Source of the DNA: Clostridium lacusfryxellense
GTDB lineage: Bacteria; Bacillota; Clostridia; Clostridiales; Clostridiaceae
Direction of reading: 5' to 3'
Assembly: GCF_018861735.1 (NCBI RefSeq)
Contig: NZ_JAHLEB010000026.1
Span: 1-64,000 of the forward strand
DNA: 64,000 nucleotides
Part shown: piece after piece, positions 1 through 8,226 of the stretch
Layout of the letters: each line of letters starts with the position of its first letter
How positions within the stretch are numbered: position 1 is the first letter of the stretch
The notes under the pieces: generated by a model
Told to the model about the DNA's origin: nothing
Seen by the model: the letters and a program-made list of their open reading frames with translations, nothing else
Databases searched by the model: none
Translations under genes and position numbers: made by a program

Positions 1-110
1 CAGCGATATCTATTAGGCAATGCATCATAAACAAAGCGCCTATCAAATGATAGACGCCTTACTTGAAATCTTTAATTATTTCCACTGTCTACTTGACGGG
101 GGGCAGTTCA
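1..110. mobile_element. Right end of a probable IS3-family insertion sequence (partial)
   Basis: Positions 86-110 read TGTCTACTTGACGG...GCAGTTCA, ending in CA. This resembles, from memory, the terminal inverted repeat of IS150-like IS3-family elements, which begin TGAACTG followed by a C-run. Before it, 36-57 can fold as an imperfect hairpin, as often seen after the transposase gene. Frame 1 opens at the window edge and stops at 28-30, so at most nine transposase residues would be present. The other end lies outside the window, so no target duplication can be tested. Confidence 0.4.
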
Positions 111-202
111 TTATGGGGTGTCCCTCTCTTTTGGGTAACCGTTATAATCTTAATGAATAGAATATAAGGAAGATAAATTATTAATATTAGGAGGAGTGAA
201 AC

Positions 203-226
203 ATGATTATATGGCGAAATAAATGA
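203..226 (+). CDS. Seven-codon leader ORF coupled to the antiporter gene
   Basis: An ATG at 203 opens the peptide MIIWRNK and stops at TGA 224-226. It has the only good ribosome binding site here, AGGAGGAG at about 189-196, six bases before the ATG. Its stop overlaps the ATG of the next gene (ATGA, 223-226), and that gene has no binding site of its own. This arrangement suggests translational coupling. A one-base sequencing error that fuses the two frames is the alternative. Confidence 0.45.
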   Translation: MIIWRNK

Positions 227-1269
227 AGAAAACATATATTTTTATAATTTGTGTAATTGCATTAATGTTTATAAACACTTCTTCAAGTTTAGCGAATACC
301 GTTATATATTCAATAGCTATTATTCCATTAGCTATTGTACTGGGAGATCAAACCACTAGTATATCAGACTATATAGGACAAAAAAAAGGTGGACTTTTAG
401 CCGCTACAGTTGGCAATGTCCCAGAGCTTATGATGGGCATATGGTCAATAAAGTATGGAATGATACCTATGGTTCAAGCCTCTTTAATCGGTTCAATTGT
501 TAACAATATGCTTTTAGGCCTTGGAATAGCAGTGGTCTTTGGCGGATTTAAGTTTAGAGAGCAGAGTTTTAACAGGATAATAGCACGAACGAATTTCAAT
601 ATGTTATTACTCGCATTGTCATCAATGGTAATAATAGCAACATTAAATAGCTATGCTGTAGTTAAGGAGCCGATTCTCATATCCATAAGTGTGAAAGTTG
701 CTTTTTTACTAATAGGTATTTATATCTTAGGGTTAATATTTTCATTATATACTCATAATAATTTATTTGTTGTAAGTGAACATAAGGAAGAAAAAAAAGC
801 TACCAATGTTAAGAAAATAATTGAAAGCTCTATAACCTTAATTTGTATATCCGTTTTACTTTATTTTATCAGTGATAAGTTGATTTTTAACATTAGAGAT
901 TTAACAAAAGACTATAATATATCACAAGAGTTTATAGGTATAATTTTAATTCCGCTTTTAGGTAATATAGGAGAAAATTGTTCTACTATAATGTGCGCAA
1001 TGCAAAATAAGGTAGATATGAGTTTAGAAACTGCCATAGGGTCTAGCATTCAAATTTCGCTTTTTGTTACTCCAGTGCTTGTAATATTCTCTTGTTTTAT
1101 GGGTTTAAATATGACACTTCTATTTCCCGTTTTTCATATAATAATGTGCAGCATTGCTGTTGGAATGTCATTTTTAGTATTTCAGGACGGTAAAACTTAT
1201 TGGCTAGAGGGTAGCATTTTAGTTACTACCTATATAATAATTACTTTGGCATATTATTATATTGCATAG
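223..1269 (+). CDS. CAX-family calcium(cation)/proton antiporter
   Basis: This is an inner-membrane cation/H+ exchanger of the CaCA superfamily, similar in length and pattern to Bacillus subtilis YfkE. The two alpha repeats are clear: residues about 57-101 with GNVPE at 64-68, and about 238-285 with GNIGE at 247-251. Each keeps the acidic residue that binds the cation. The rest is hydrophobic helices with a short charged loop near residues 187-200 and a C-terminal DGK-W-EG segment typical of the family. The ATG at 223 has no direct ribosome binding site and overlaps the stop of a seven-codon leader ORF. A TATAAT sequence at 143-148 could be its -10 box, without a convincing -35. Calcium as the substrate is inferred from the family. 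Confidence 0.85.
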   Translation: MKKTYIFIICVIALMFINTSSSLANTVIYSIAIIPLAIVLGDQTTSISDYIGQKKGGLLAATVGNVPELMMGIWSIKYGMIPMVQASLIGSIVNNMLLGLGIAVVFGGFKFREQSFNRIIARTNFNMLLLALSSMVIIATLNSYAVVKEPILISISVKVAFLLIGIYILGLIFSLYTHNNLFVVSEHKEEKKATNVKKIIESSITLICISVLLYFISDKLIFNIRDLTKDYNISQEFIGIILIPLLGNIGENCSTIMCAMQNKVDMSLETAIGSSIQISLFVTPVLVIFSCFMGLNMTLLFPVFHIIMCSIAVGMSFLVFQDGKTYWLEGSILVTTYIIITLAYYYIA

Positions 1270-1316
1270 CATAATTTAATTCATATAATAATATAATTAA
1301 ACTAAAAGGTGATTAT

Positions 1317-1646
1317 TTGGCACATAGAAGAGTGATTGAGACTTATTACAATGATATAAATAATTTAGCAGATATTTTAACTAAATTAGTTAGTTCTTAT
1401 AGGCTAATGGTAGGCGGAGCAGATGAATTAAATAAAATTGCATTATCTAAAAAAAGTGATGTTAAGGATGCACTTAAAAGAGCTGATAGTTTAGGATCCA
1501 TTATTGACGAAACAATAAAGGTATTAGATGATGCGAGTTATAGTTATATGTCTTATTGCAGAATGAAAACAGAAATTATGAAAGACAAGATTCAAATAGA
1601 GTTTATAGAATCAGAGATTGATGAAGATTTAAGATTAAAAGATTAA
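1317..1646 (+). CDS. Small helical protein of unknown function
   Basis: A 109-residue soluble, highly charged protein that I do not recognise. The TTG start at 1317 follows an AAAGGTGATT ribosome binding site with normal spacing; no ATG fits better. The composition, rich in Lys, Glu, Asp and Leu with no Gly/Pro-rich linker, suggests an all-helical fold. It has no signal peptide or membrane segment. It lies 47 bases after the antiporter gene on the same strand and ends just before a strong terminator, so the two may be co-transcribed. No function can be assigned. Confidence 0.65.
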   Translation: MAHRRVIETYYNDINNLADILTKLVSSYRLMVGGADELNKIALSKKSDVKDALKRADSLGSIIDETIKVLDDASYSYMSYCRMKTEIMKDKIQIEFIESEIDEDLRLKD

Positions 1647-1670
1647 AATATGTTCGAAAGTATGTAAAAA

Positions 1671-1712
1671 AATAACTTATAGAATAAGTGTTTATTCTAT
1701 AAGTTATTTTTG
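1671..1712. terminator. Bidirectional rho-independent terminator
   Basis: A perfect 17-bp inverted repeat (1671-1687 and 1692-1708) with a short loop is flanked by A-run and T-run. It ends the plus-strand unit at 1646 and the minus-strand rubrerythrin unit at 1722. Confidence 0.85.
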
Positions 1713-1721
1713 CAAAAAACA

Positions 1722-1973
1722 TTAGATATTATTTAATGTTTTATTTACGTATTCCTGATCAATTTCTTCAAAAATATTAACAGGAATATTTCGGGATGTA
1801 TTATAAACTTCATATTCGTCCATATTGTTTTGAATGCTATATTTATCACTACGAAGAAGGTAGTCATCGTTTTGGGAGATGTATTCATCGCTTCTAGTGA
1901 TATTTTCATCTTCATCTAAATTAATTATTGGCATAGTTGATTGTATATAGTGATCGGGATAACAAATTAGCAT
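1722..1973 (-). CDS. Small acidic tyrosine-rich protein, unknown function
   Basis: An 83-residue acidic protein with two imperfect repeats in its middle, each starting R-S-D-(E/K)-Y and rich in Asn, Asp, Gln and Tyr. It starts 11 bases after the rubrerythrin stop and has its own good site (AGGAGG, seven bases before the ATG), so it is a real second gene of that operon. There is no signal peptide or membrane helix. The composition recalls small spore- or envelope-associated proteins, but that is only a guess. Confidence 0.6.
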   Translation of the reverse strand: MLICYPDHYIQSTMPIINLDEDENITRSDEYISQNDDYLLRSDKYSIQNNMDEYEVYNTSRNIPVNIFEEIDQEYVNKTLNNI

Positions 1974-1984
1974 AGTATTGCCTC

Positions 1985-2524
1985 CTATTTGTAATCTTCG
2001 CAGTAGATTTTAAAGTAAGCCTTTGGAAACTTACAAAGTGGGCAAAAATCAGGTGCTTCTTTTCCTATATGAATATATCCACAATTCATACATTGCCATT
2101 TTACATCAGTGTTTCGTTTAAACATCAAACCTGATATAAGATTCTCATATATTTTCATAAATCTCATTTCATGATTTTCTTCTACTTCTTGTAATTCTTT
2201 ATAAAAATCTGCAATTTCTATAAAACCTTCTTGCCTGGCTTCTTTTTCAAATTGTTTGTATAACTTTGCACTCTCAAAAGCTTCGCCCTCGGCTGAATCT
2301 TTCAAATTATCTGCTGTAGTTTTATTCATTTTAAGAAACCTATTAAAAACTTCTCTTGCATGAGCTTTTTCATTGTTTGCAGTAGCTTCAAAAATAGAAG
2401 CCACATACTCATATCCCTCTTTTTCTGCTTTTTCAGCATAAAATGTATATTTGTTTCTTGCTCTTGATTCCCCAGCAAAAGTGCTGAGAAGATTTTTTTG
2501 TGTATTACTACCCTGCAATAACAT
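1985..2524 (-). CDS. rbr: Rubrerythrin
   Basis: Rubrerythrin is a non-haem iron peroxidase that protects anaerobes by reducing hydrogen peroxide, with electrons delivered through its rubredoxin domain. Residues about 10-140 form the ferritin-like four-helix domain, with ligand motifs E-S-R-A-R-N-K-Y, N-N-E-K-A-H and V-E-E-N-H-E. The C-terminal part holds a rubredoxin-type centre, C-M-N-C-G-Y and C-P-L-C. The length of 179 is normal for the classical form. The ATG follows a GGAGG site. It is the first gene of a two-gene minus-strand operon with the small acidic protein. Regulation by PerR would be usual, but I could not identify a convincing Per box. Confidence 0.95.
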   Translation of the reverse strand: MLLQGSNTQKNLLSTFAGESRARNKYTFYAEKAEKEGYEYVASIFEATANNEKAHAREVFNRFLKMNKTTADNLKDSAEGEAFESAKLYKQFEKEARQEGFIEIADFYKELQEVEENHEMRFMKIYENLISGLMFKRNTDVKWQCMNCGYIHIGKEAPDFCPLCKFPKAYFKIYCEDYK

Positions 2525-2846
2525 TTTTATTCCTCCATTAAGTAATTTATCTTCTCTACTACTTTATTCATTAGATTTTTAAAGGTTCCAAAAAAAGAGT
2601 TACGGATAGTAATTCAGAAGTTATATATATGAATGGATGACGATTTTGTCTGATATCATAATTTAAAATTGTTATGTTAAAAGTAAGTTAAAATTTGATT
2701 AAATATATATAGTTGTAAATAAAAAGAGTTAAGATAAAATATATCTTAGTACTTTATTGTTTTGATTGCATGTGTTGTTATTTTATGTTAGATTGTCGAA
2801 TGAGAGTGAATTTTGAAAACTCAAGAATATAAGAGAGGTGTGTATT
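2525..2846. other. Divergent intergenic region between rbr and hypF
   Basis: This AT-rich gap of about 320 bases must hold the promoters of rubrerythrin (leftward) and hypF (rightward). I see several TATAAT-like runs but no -35/-10 pair good enough to call, no clear operator palindrome and no small ORF with a ribosome binding site. Confidence 0.5.
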
Positions 2847-5159
2847 GTGGAAAAAAACAGAAGTTTTATTAGGGTTGAAGGAATAGTTCAAGGTGTAGGC
2901 TTCCGTCCATTTGTATATAAGCTAGCAAAAACTTTTATGTTAAAAGGCTGGGTCAATAATAACTCTGAAGGAGTTTATATAGATGTTGAGGGGGTTAAGG
3001 AAGATATAGATAAATTTGTGCAATACATTAAAAATAATCCTCCACCTCTTGCGCGAATAGAAAAAATAACCGTGAAAGATGATAAAGTATTAAATTATTT
3101 GGATTTTAAAATTAGAGAAAGTGAACATTGTTTAGATAAAATTACTTTTATTTCACCAGATATAGCTACTTGTAGCGAATGCGAAGAAGATATACTAAAT
3201 TCAAATAATAGGAGAAGAGGTTATTCTTTTACCAATTGTATAAATTGTGGCCCTAGGTTTTCTATAATTAAAGAATTACCATATGATAGAGATAAAACTA
3301 CAATGAGTGAGTTTAAAATGTGTTATGAATGTAGTAGTGAATATTTAGATCCTACAAATAGGAGATTTCATGCACAACCAAATGCCTGTACTGAGTGTGG
3401 ACCTGAACTTTGGATAGAGGATGCAAGCGGCAACAGATTAGATGTTGAAGACCCTATAAGTTTTGCACAAAATATGCTTCGCGAAGGAAAAATATTTGCT
3501 ATAAAAGGTCTAGGAGGTTTTCATTTAGCATGTGATGGATTTAATGAAACTTCCGTGAGTAACTTAAGAGTTAGGAAAAAAAGATCATTTAAGCCACTAG
3601 CAGTTATGATAAAAGATATAGAAACAGTAAATAAGTATTGCAAAGTAAACCAGTTAGAAGAAAAAATACTAACTGGAATAAAAAAACCAATTGTCATTTT
3701 AAATCAAAAAGAAGAATATGATTTACCTCAAAATATCGCACCTAATCAAAATACAATAGGAGTAATGCTTCCATATACACCTATACATATTTTATTATTT
3801 TCACAAAAACTTGAAGTTCTTATCATGACTAGTGCAAATGTTAATGGTCTACCTATAGAGTATAAGGACGATTCCGCAAGGTCGGGCCTTTCTGGTATTG
3901 TGGATTATTTTCTTATGCATAACCGTGAAATACATGTACCAGTTGATGATTCAGTATTAAAGGTTGTAGATGAAAAACAGACAATTCTAAGAAGGGCCAG
4001 GGGTTATGTACCTGAACCTTTTAAGTGGAATAATAAAAGAAATATCTTAGCTTGTGGTCCCAATATGAAGAATACCTTTTGCATAAGTAAGGAAGGGTTT
4101 TTGTTTCTAAGCCAGTTCAATGGTAATCTCGAAAACTTAGAAACTTATGAACACTATAAAAAAAACATAGAGCATTTTAAAAAAATATTTTCTTTTTCAC
4201 CCAAATATATAGCACATGATATGCATCCAGGTTATATGTCAACTAAGTATGCGATGAAATATGATTTGCCAAAGATTGCGGTGCAGCATCATCATGCACA
4301 TATAGCTTGCAACATGTTTGAAAATAATTTAGAGAAAAAAGTTATTGGAGTTTGTTTTGATGGAACTGGTTATGGAACTGACGGTAAAATATGGGGTGGA
4401 GAATTTTTGATTTGCGACCGCCACGAATTTACAAGAGTAGCTCATCTTGATTATATAAAAATGCCTGGAGGAGAAAAAGCTATTAAAGAACCCTGGAGAA
4501 TGGCAGTTTCTTATCTTTATAAGGCTTTAAGCAAGCAAAAAAGCGAAAAAGAAGTTACGGATATGATTTCTAAGTTATATGGTAATAAGGCTATCACTCT
4601 AATTAATATCTTAAACTCAAACATTAATTGCAGCGAAACTTCAAGCATGGGTAGGTTATTTGATGCTATGTCAAATATAATTGGAATTACAGATGTTGTT
4701 ACATACGAGGGGCAGGCTTCAATTGAGCTTGAAGCTATATCAGATATAGATATTGAAGGATCATATACTTATAAAGTAACAAAACAAGATATGTATATTA
4801 TAGAGCCCTATGAAATAATCATTGAGGCTCTAAATGACAAAACAAAGGGTGTATCAGCTAAAATTATTGCGTCTAAATTTGAGAACACTATTGTTGATTT
4901 AACTGTAAATGTATGTCTGCATATCAGAGAAGACTCAGGTATAAATGAAGTAACGCTTAGTGGTGGGGTTTTTCAAAATTCGTTTCTACTTAAAAAAATC
5001 TGTTCTAACCTTGAGAAGAATAATTTTGAAGTTTATACTCATAAGGACTTACCTTCTAATGATGGAGGAGTAGCAATTGGGCAGATAATTGTAGCTAATG
5101 AGATAATAAAAGCTAATGAGATAATAAAAGCTAATGAAATAATTGAAAATGATTTATAA
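2847..5159 (+). CDS. hypF: Carbamoyltransferase HypF, [NiFe]-hydrogenase maturation
   Basis: HypF makes the carbamoyl group from carbamoyl phosphate and ATP and passes it to HypE for synthesis of the cyanide ligands of the Ni-Fe site. In order: an acylphosphatase-like domain (G-I-V-Q-G-V-G-F-R-P-F near the start), paired zinc fingers (C-S-E-C...C-I-N-C and C-Y-E-C...C-T-E-C), a YrdC-like domain (A-I-K-G-L-G-G-F-H) and a Kae1-like domain (H-H-H-A-H, F-D-G-T-G-Y-G-T-D-G, S-G-G-V-F-Q-N). About 770 residues is normal. I prefer the GTG at 2847, six bases after AGAGAGGTG, over an in-frame GTG at 2838 inside that site. The C-terminus ends in three near-identical six-residue repeats. A terminator separates it from the hydrogenase operon. 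Confidence 0.95.
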   Translation: MEKNRSFIRVEGIVQGVGFRPFVYKLAKTFMLKGWVNNNSEGVYIDVEGVKEDIDKFVQYIKNNPPPLARIEKITVKDDKVLNYLDFKIRESEHCLDKITFISPDIATCSECEEDILNSNNRRRGYSFTNCINCGPRFSIIKELPYDRDKTTMSEFKMCYECSSEYLDPTNRRFHAQPNACTECGPELWIEDASGNRLDVEDPISFAQNMLREGKIFAIKGLGGFHLACDGFNETSVSNLRVRKKRSFKPLAVMIKDIETVNKYCKVNQLEEKILTGIKKPIVILNQKEEYDLPQNIAPNQNTIGVMLPYTPIHILLFSQKLEVLIMTSANVNGLPIEYKDDSARSGLSGIVDYFLMHNREIHVPVDDSVLKVVDEKQTILRRARGYVPEPFKWNNKRNILACGPNMKNTFCISKEGFLFLSQFNGNLENLETYEHYKKNIEHFKKIFSFSPKYIAHDMHPGYMSTKYAMKYDLPKIAVQHHHAHIACNMFENNLEKKVIGVCFDGTGYGTDGKIWGGEFLICDRHEFTRVAHLDYIKMPGGEKAIKEPWRMAVSYLYKALSKQKSEKEVTDMISKLYGNKAITLINILNSNINCSETSSMGRLFDAMSNIIGITDVVTYEGQASIELEAISDIDIEGSYTYKVTKQDMYIIEPYEIIIEALNDKTKGVSAKIIASKFENTIVDLTVNVCLHIREDSGINEVTLSGGVFQNSFLLKKICSNLEKNNFEVYTHKDLPSNDGGVAIGQIIVANEIIKANEIIKANEIIENDL
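5094..5147 (+). repeat. Three tandem 18-bp repeats at the 3' end of hypF
   Basis: Units 5094-5111, 5112-5129 and 5130-5147. The first two are identical and the third differs at a few bases. They encode A-N-E-I-I-K twice, then A-N-E-I-I-E, as an extension after the end of the usual HypF sequence. Confidence 0.9.
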
Positions 5160-5201
5160 AATCTTGAACAGATCCTATAAATTCAAAACAATATTTATAA
5201 T

Positions 5202-5240
5202 AAAAAGATAGTAGTTTAAAAAAGCTGCTATCTTTTTATT
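5202..5240 (+). terminator. Terminator after hypF
   Basis: A 13-bp stem (5202-5214 with 5225-5237, one G-T pair) ends in a T-run. It separates hypF from the hydrogenase operon. Confidence 0.8.
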
Positions 5241-5374
5241 AATGTGGAAAAATATTTTAAAAACTCCAATATAATTATTTAATTGAAAGTTAAATTATAC
5301 ATAACATAACTTAACAATAATTAACGTTATATACATTTTGACGACATATTTTGCATGTATATTGTTGTTAAAGG

Positions 5375-5392
5375 AAAACTGTCGACAGTTTT
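5375..5392. promoter_or_regulatory. Perfect 18-bp palindrome in the hydrogenase operon leader
   Basis: AAAACTGTCGACAGTTTT is a perfect palindrome. It lies 10 bases before the AAAGGAGG site of the small-subunit gene and downstream of a possible promoter (TTGACG 5338-5343, TATATT 5358-5363, spacer only 14). A dimeric regulator site is the simplest reading. A small hairpin followed by Ts, acting as an attenuator, is the alternative. Confidence 0.5.
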
Positions 5393-5415
5393 TTAAAAGT
5401 TAAAGGAGGATATTT

Positions 5416-6300
5416 ATGAAAATAAGTAGAAGAGATTTTTTAAAGTGGTCTGTTGCGGCAGCTGTTGCTTTAAATGTAGATTTTGATCTTGCAAATGTAA
5501 ACACTGTTCTTGCTGCGGAAACAGATCCGCCAATAATTTGGATTCAAGGTGCAGGCTGCTCAGGATGTACAATCTCCGCTTTAAACGTAACTAATCCAGC
5601 TACTATCGATGATGTACTCTTAAATAAAATAAGCATGAAATATAATAGCACACTAATGACAGCTTCATCGGATCTTGCAATGAAGACATTAGACGAATGT
5701 GCAACTCAATATAAAGGCCAGTTTATACTTGTTATAGAGGGTGCTGTGCCTACTGGTGCAAGCGGGAATTATTGCATAATTGGAGAGGTGAATGGGGCTC
5801 CTTTAACAATGCAACAAGCTGTTTTAAAATATGGTCCAATGGCTAAATATGTAGTAGCTGCAGGAACTTGTGCTTCCTTTGGTGGAGTTTCAGCTGCATT
5901 TACAAATAATACGGCATGCCAAAGTGCTAAAACTATACTAACTGGGAAAACAACTAACCCTGTAGTAAATTTACCAGGTTGTCCAGTTCATCCTACTGTT
6001 TTGATACAATCTCTTTTGGATCTGATTTTGATCGGTAAACCAACAGTGGATTCAAACAATAGACCTACTAAATATTATGGCCAATCTGTACATAACGCTT
6101 GTCCTCGAAAAGGAACTGGTAACGCTCCCCAAATAGGATCAGCAACGGGATGTTTCAGGCCATTTGGATGTAAAGGACCAACTACTCAAAATGTATGTCC
6201 ATCAATGAAATGGAATAATGGACAAGCTTGGTGTATAGGAGTTAATTATCCTTGCATAGGATGCTCAAATCCTACATTCCCAACTAATGCATTATTATAG
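5416..6300 (+). CDS. [NiFe]-hydrogenase small subunit, Tat-exported
   Basis: This is the electron-transfer subunit of an extracytoplasmic [NiFe] hydrogenase. Residues 1-35 form a Tat signal (S-R-R-D-F-L-K at 4-10, hydrophobic stretch, V-L-A-A before cleavage). Proximal cluster ligands are present: C48 and C51 in G-C-S-G-C, the Cys of G-T-C-A-S-F-G-G and that of G-C-P. Distal (H-N-A-C, G-C-F, F-G-C-K-G-P) and medial cluster ligands (N-V-C-P, P-C-I-G-C) follow. The protein stops soon after the last ligands, so the C-terminal membrane anchor of many uptake hydrogenases is missing. The organisation recalls the periplasmic hydrogenase genes I remember from the Clostridium acetobutylicum megaplasmid. 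It is first in an operon with large subunit, protease, hyp, tat and nickel transport genes. Confidence 0.95.
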   Translation: MKISRRDFLKWSVAAAVALNVDFDLANVNTVLAAETDPPIIWIQGAGCSGCTISALNVTNPATIDDVLLNKISMKYNSTLMTASSDLAMKTLDECATQYKGQFILVIEGAVPTGASGNYCIIGEVNGAPLTMQQAVLKYGPMAKYVVAAGTCASFGGVSAAFTNNTACQSAKTILTGKTTNPVVNLPGCPVHPTVLIQSLLDLILIGKPTVDSNNRPTKYYGQSVHNACPRKGTGNAPQIGSATGCFRPFGCKGPTTQNVCPSMKWNNGQAWCIGVNYPCIGCSNPTFPTNALL

Positions 6301-6343
6301 GCTTATCCCAAAAATAATTTATTTAAGAAAGGAATGATAATAG

Positions 6344-7756
6344 ATGAGTACTATAGTATTAGATCCAATAACAAGACTTGAAGGACATTTAAAGGTATCG
6401 GTAACTCTTGACGCTAGTAACATTGTAACAGCTGCGGAGACTACGGGTAATTTATTTAGAGACTTTGAAAACATGCTTATAGGCAGAGTACCAAAAGATG
6501 CGGCATTCTTAACACAAAGGATTTGTGGACTTTGCCCGGTATCCCATGCAATTGCATCTTCAAAGGCGGTGGAAGCGGCTTCAGGGTTTACTCCAAATTT
6601 GCAAGCACTTCTTTTAAGAGATCTTATTCAAGGAGCTAACTATTTATCGGATAACATATTACATTTTTATCAATTAGCATTAATGGATTACGTTAAGGGA
6701 CCAGAGATGCATCCTTGGACTCCAGGATACAGTCAGGATTTTAAGTTTAATGCTACTGATAGCCAGACTTTAATAAATAATTATGTTACGGCTTTGTCTA
6801 TTAGGAGAAAAGCACATGAAATGGGTGCAATTTTTGGTGGTAAGCTTCCACACGTGGGCAACGTAGTTCCAGGTGGGGTAACTGCTATTCCAACTTCAAC
6901 AGATATTACAAATTTCAGGAATTACTTAAATACTGTTACATCGTTTATTACAAGCACATATAAAAATGATGTTAATTTATTAGCATCAACCTATAGTGAT
7001 TACTACAATGTTGGAAAGGGGTATGGTAATTTAATAGCCTATGGAGTATTTGATACAAATACAACTGGTGGGAAGCTATTCCCTGCAGGTACTGTAACAA
7101 ACGGAGTTGTAGGAAGTTTCGCGACCGCTAATATAAAAGAATACGTAGGACATTCTTGGTATACATCACCTTCTGGTGTTAATCCAGCAAGTGAAATAAC
7201 AACTCCAAGCTACGGGAAAACAGGAGCTTATACCTGGCTTAAGGCACCAAGATATAATGGTACTCCTTATGAAGCAGGAAGCATCGCAAGAACTTGGATA
7301 AGTGGAGATTATAAAAATGGAGTTTCTGTAATGGATAGACATATGGCTAGATATATTGAAACGGCTAAGATAGCGGCTAATATGCAGACTTGGCTCAATC
7401 AAATAGTAGTTGGAGCAAGTGCGTTCTCGAACCTTGGTGCACCAACTTCAGGAAGCGGAGTAGGTTTAACAGAGGCACCTAGAGGAGCTCTTGGACATTG
7501 GGTTTCCGTTGCAACTTCGAAAATATCTAAATACCAAATAGTAACGCCAACTTGTTGGAATGCTTCACCAATGGATGATGCAGGAAATGTGGGACCTATT
7601 GAAAAGGCCTTAATTGGAACTCATGTTGCAGATATGGCGCAACCAGTGGAACTTTTAAGAATAGTACACTCATTTAACCCATGTACAGGATGTTCTGTTC
7701 ATGTAATGTCTCCAGAAGGAATTGAAATGTCAAACTTTGTAGTGAAACCGCTATGA
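6344..7756 (+). CDS. [NiFe]-hydrogenase large subunit
   Basis: This subunit carries the Ni-Fe active site and is exported with the small subunit by the Tat signal of that partner. It has the R-L-E-G-H motif (12-16) with the proton-transfer Glu, the N-terminal ligands C61 and C64 in R-I-C-G-L-C-x3-H, the A-P-R-G motif with the catalytic-pocket Arg, and C-terminal ligands C447 and C450 in N-P-C-T-G-C-S-V-H. A 17-residue tail after H453 is the expected substrate of the endopeptidase encoded next. One oddity: the usual Asp of D-P-C-x2-C is Asn (residue 445). The reading frame ends by ATGA overlap with the protease gene. Confidence 0.95.
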   Translation: MSTIVLDPITRLEGHLKVSVTLDASNIVTAAETTGNLFRDFENMLIGRVPKDAAFLTQRICGLCPVSHAIASSKAVEAASGFTPNLQALLLRDLIQGANYLSDNILHFYQLALMDYVKGPEMHPWTPGYSQDFKFNATDSQTLINNYVTALSIRRKAHEMGAIFGGKLPHVGNVVPGGVTAIPTSTDITNFRNYLNTVTSFITSTYKNDVNLLASTYSDYYNVGKGYGNLIAYGVFDTNTTGGKLFPAGTVTNGVVGSFATANIKEYVGHSWYTSPSGVNPASEITTPSYGKTGAYTWLKAPRYNGTPYEAGSIARTWISGDYKNGVSVMDRHMARYIETAKIAANMQTWLNQIVVGASAFSNLGAPTSGSGVGLTEAPRGALGHWVSVATSKISKYQIVTPTCWNASPMDDAGNVGPIEKALIGTHVADMAQPVELLRIVHSFNPCTGCSVHVMSPEGIEMSNFVVKPL

Positions 7757-8217
7757 GTTTAATTATTAAGGATACTGTCATCATCGGTATAGGAAATATT
7801 TTACTTCAAGATGATGGCGTGGGAGTACATGTGATAAAGCAACTAGAAAATGAAAAACTTCCGTCTACTATTGAATTAGTAGATGGAGGTACTTCCACAT
7901 TAGATATGCTGGGTTTCTTTCTGGATTATAAAAAAATTATAGTTGTAGATTGTCTAAGGGCAGGTTTAGAACCTGGGACAATATACAAAATAAAACCTGA
8001 AGATATTAAAAGTTATAAAAAAGAAAATCTTTCTATCCATGATGTTCAAATATTGGACGTCGTACGAATGGCAAACATGATGAACAAGTATCCGCAGGTG
8101 ATTATATTTGGAATTGAGCCAGAAAAAATAGCTGTAGGTTTAGAAATGACGCAGACTATGGTTACTAAGATTCCAGAGATAATTTACAATATAAAAAAAG
8201 AAATAGAAATTAATTAG
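7753..8217 (+). CDS. Hydrogenase maturation endopeptidase (HyaD/HybD family)
   Basis: A nickel-dependent protease, family M52, that removes the C-terminal tail of the large subunit after metal insertion. The N-terminal G-I-G-N-I-L-L-Q-D-D-G-V-G motif is present, with the acidic nickel-contact position as Asp. The Asp of V-V-D-C-L-R-A-G and the His of S-I-H-D-V-Q match the other two metal contacts known from HybD. The length of 154 is typical. Its ATG overlaps the large-subunit stop, so translation is coupled and the substrate is evident from the context. Confidence 0.93.
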   Translation: MSLIIKDTVIIGIGNILLQDDGVGVHVIKQLENEKLPSTIELVDGGTSTLDMLGFFLDYKKIIVVDCLRAGLEPGTIYKIKPEDIKSYKKENLSIHDVQILDVVRMANMMNKYPQVIIFGIEPEKIAVGLEMTQTMVTKIPEIIYNIKKEIEIN

Positions 8218-8226
8218 GAGATAAAT

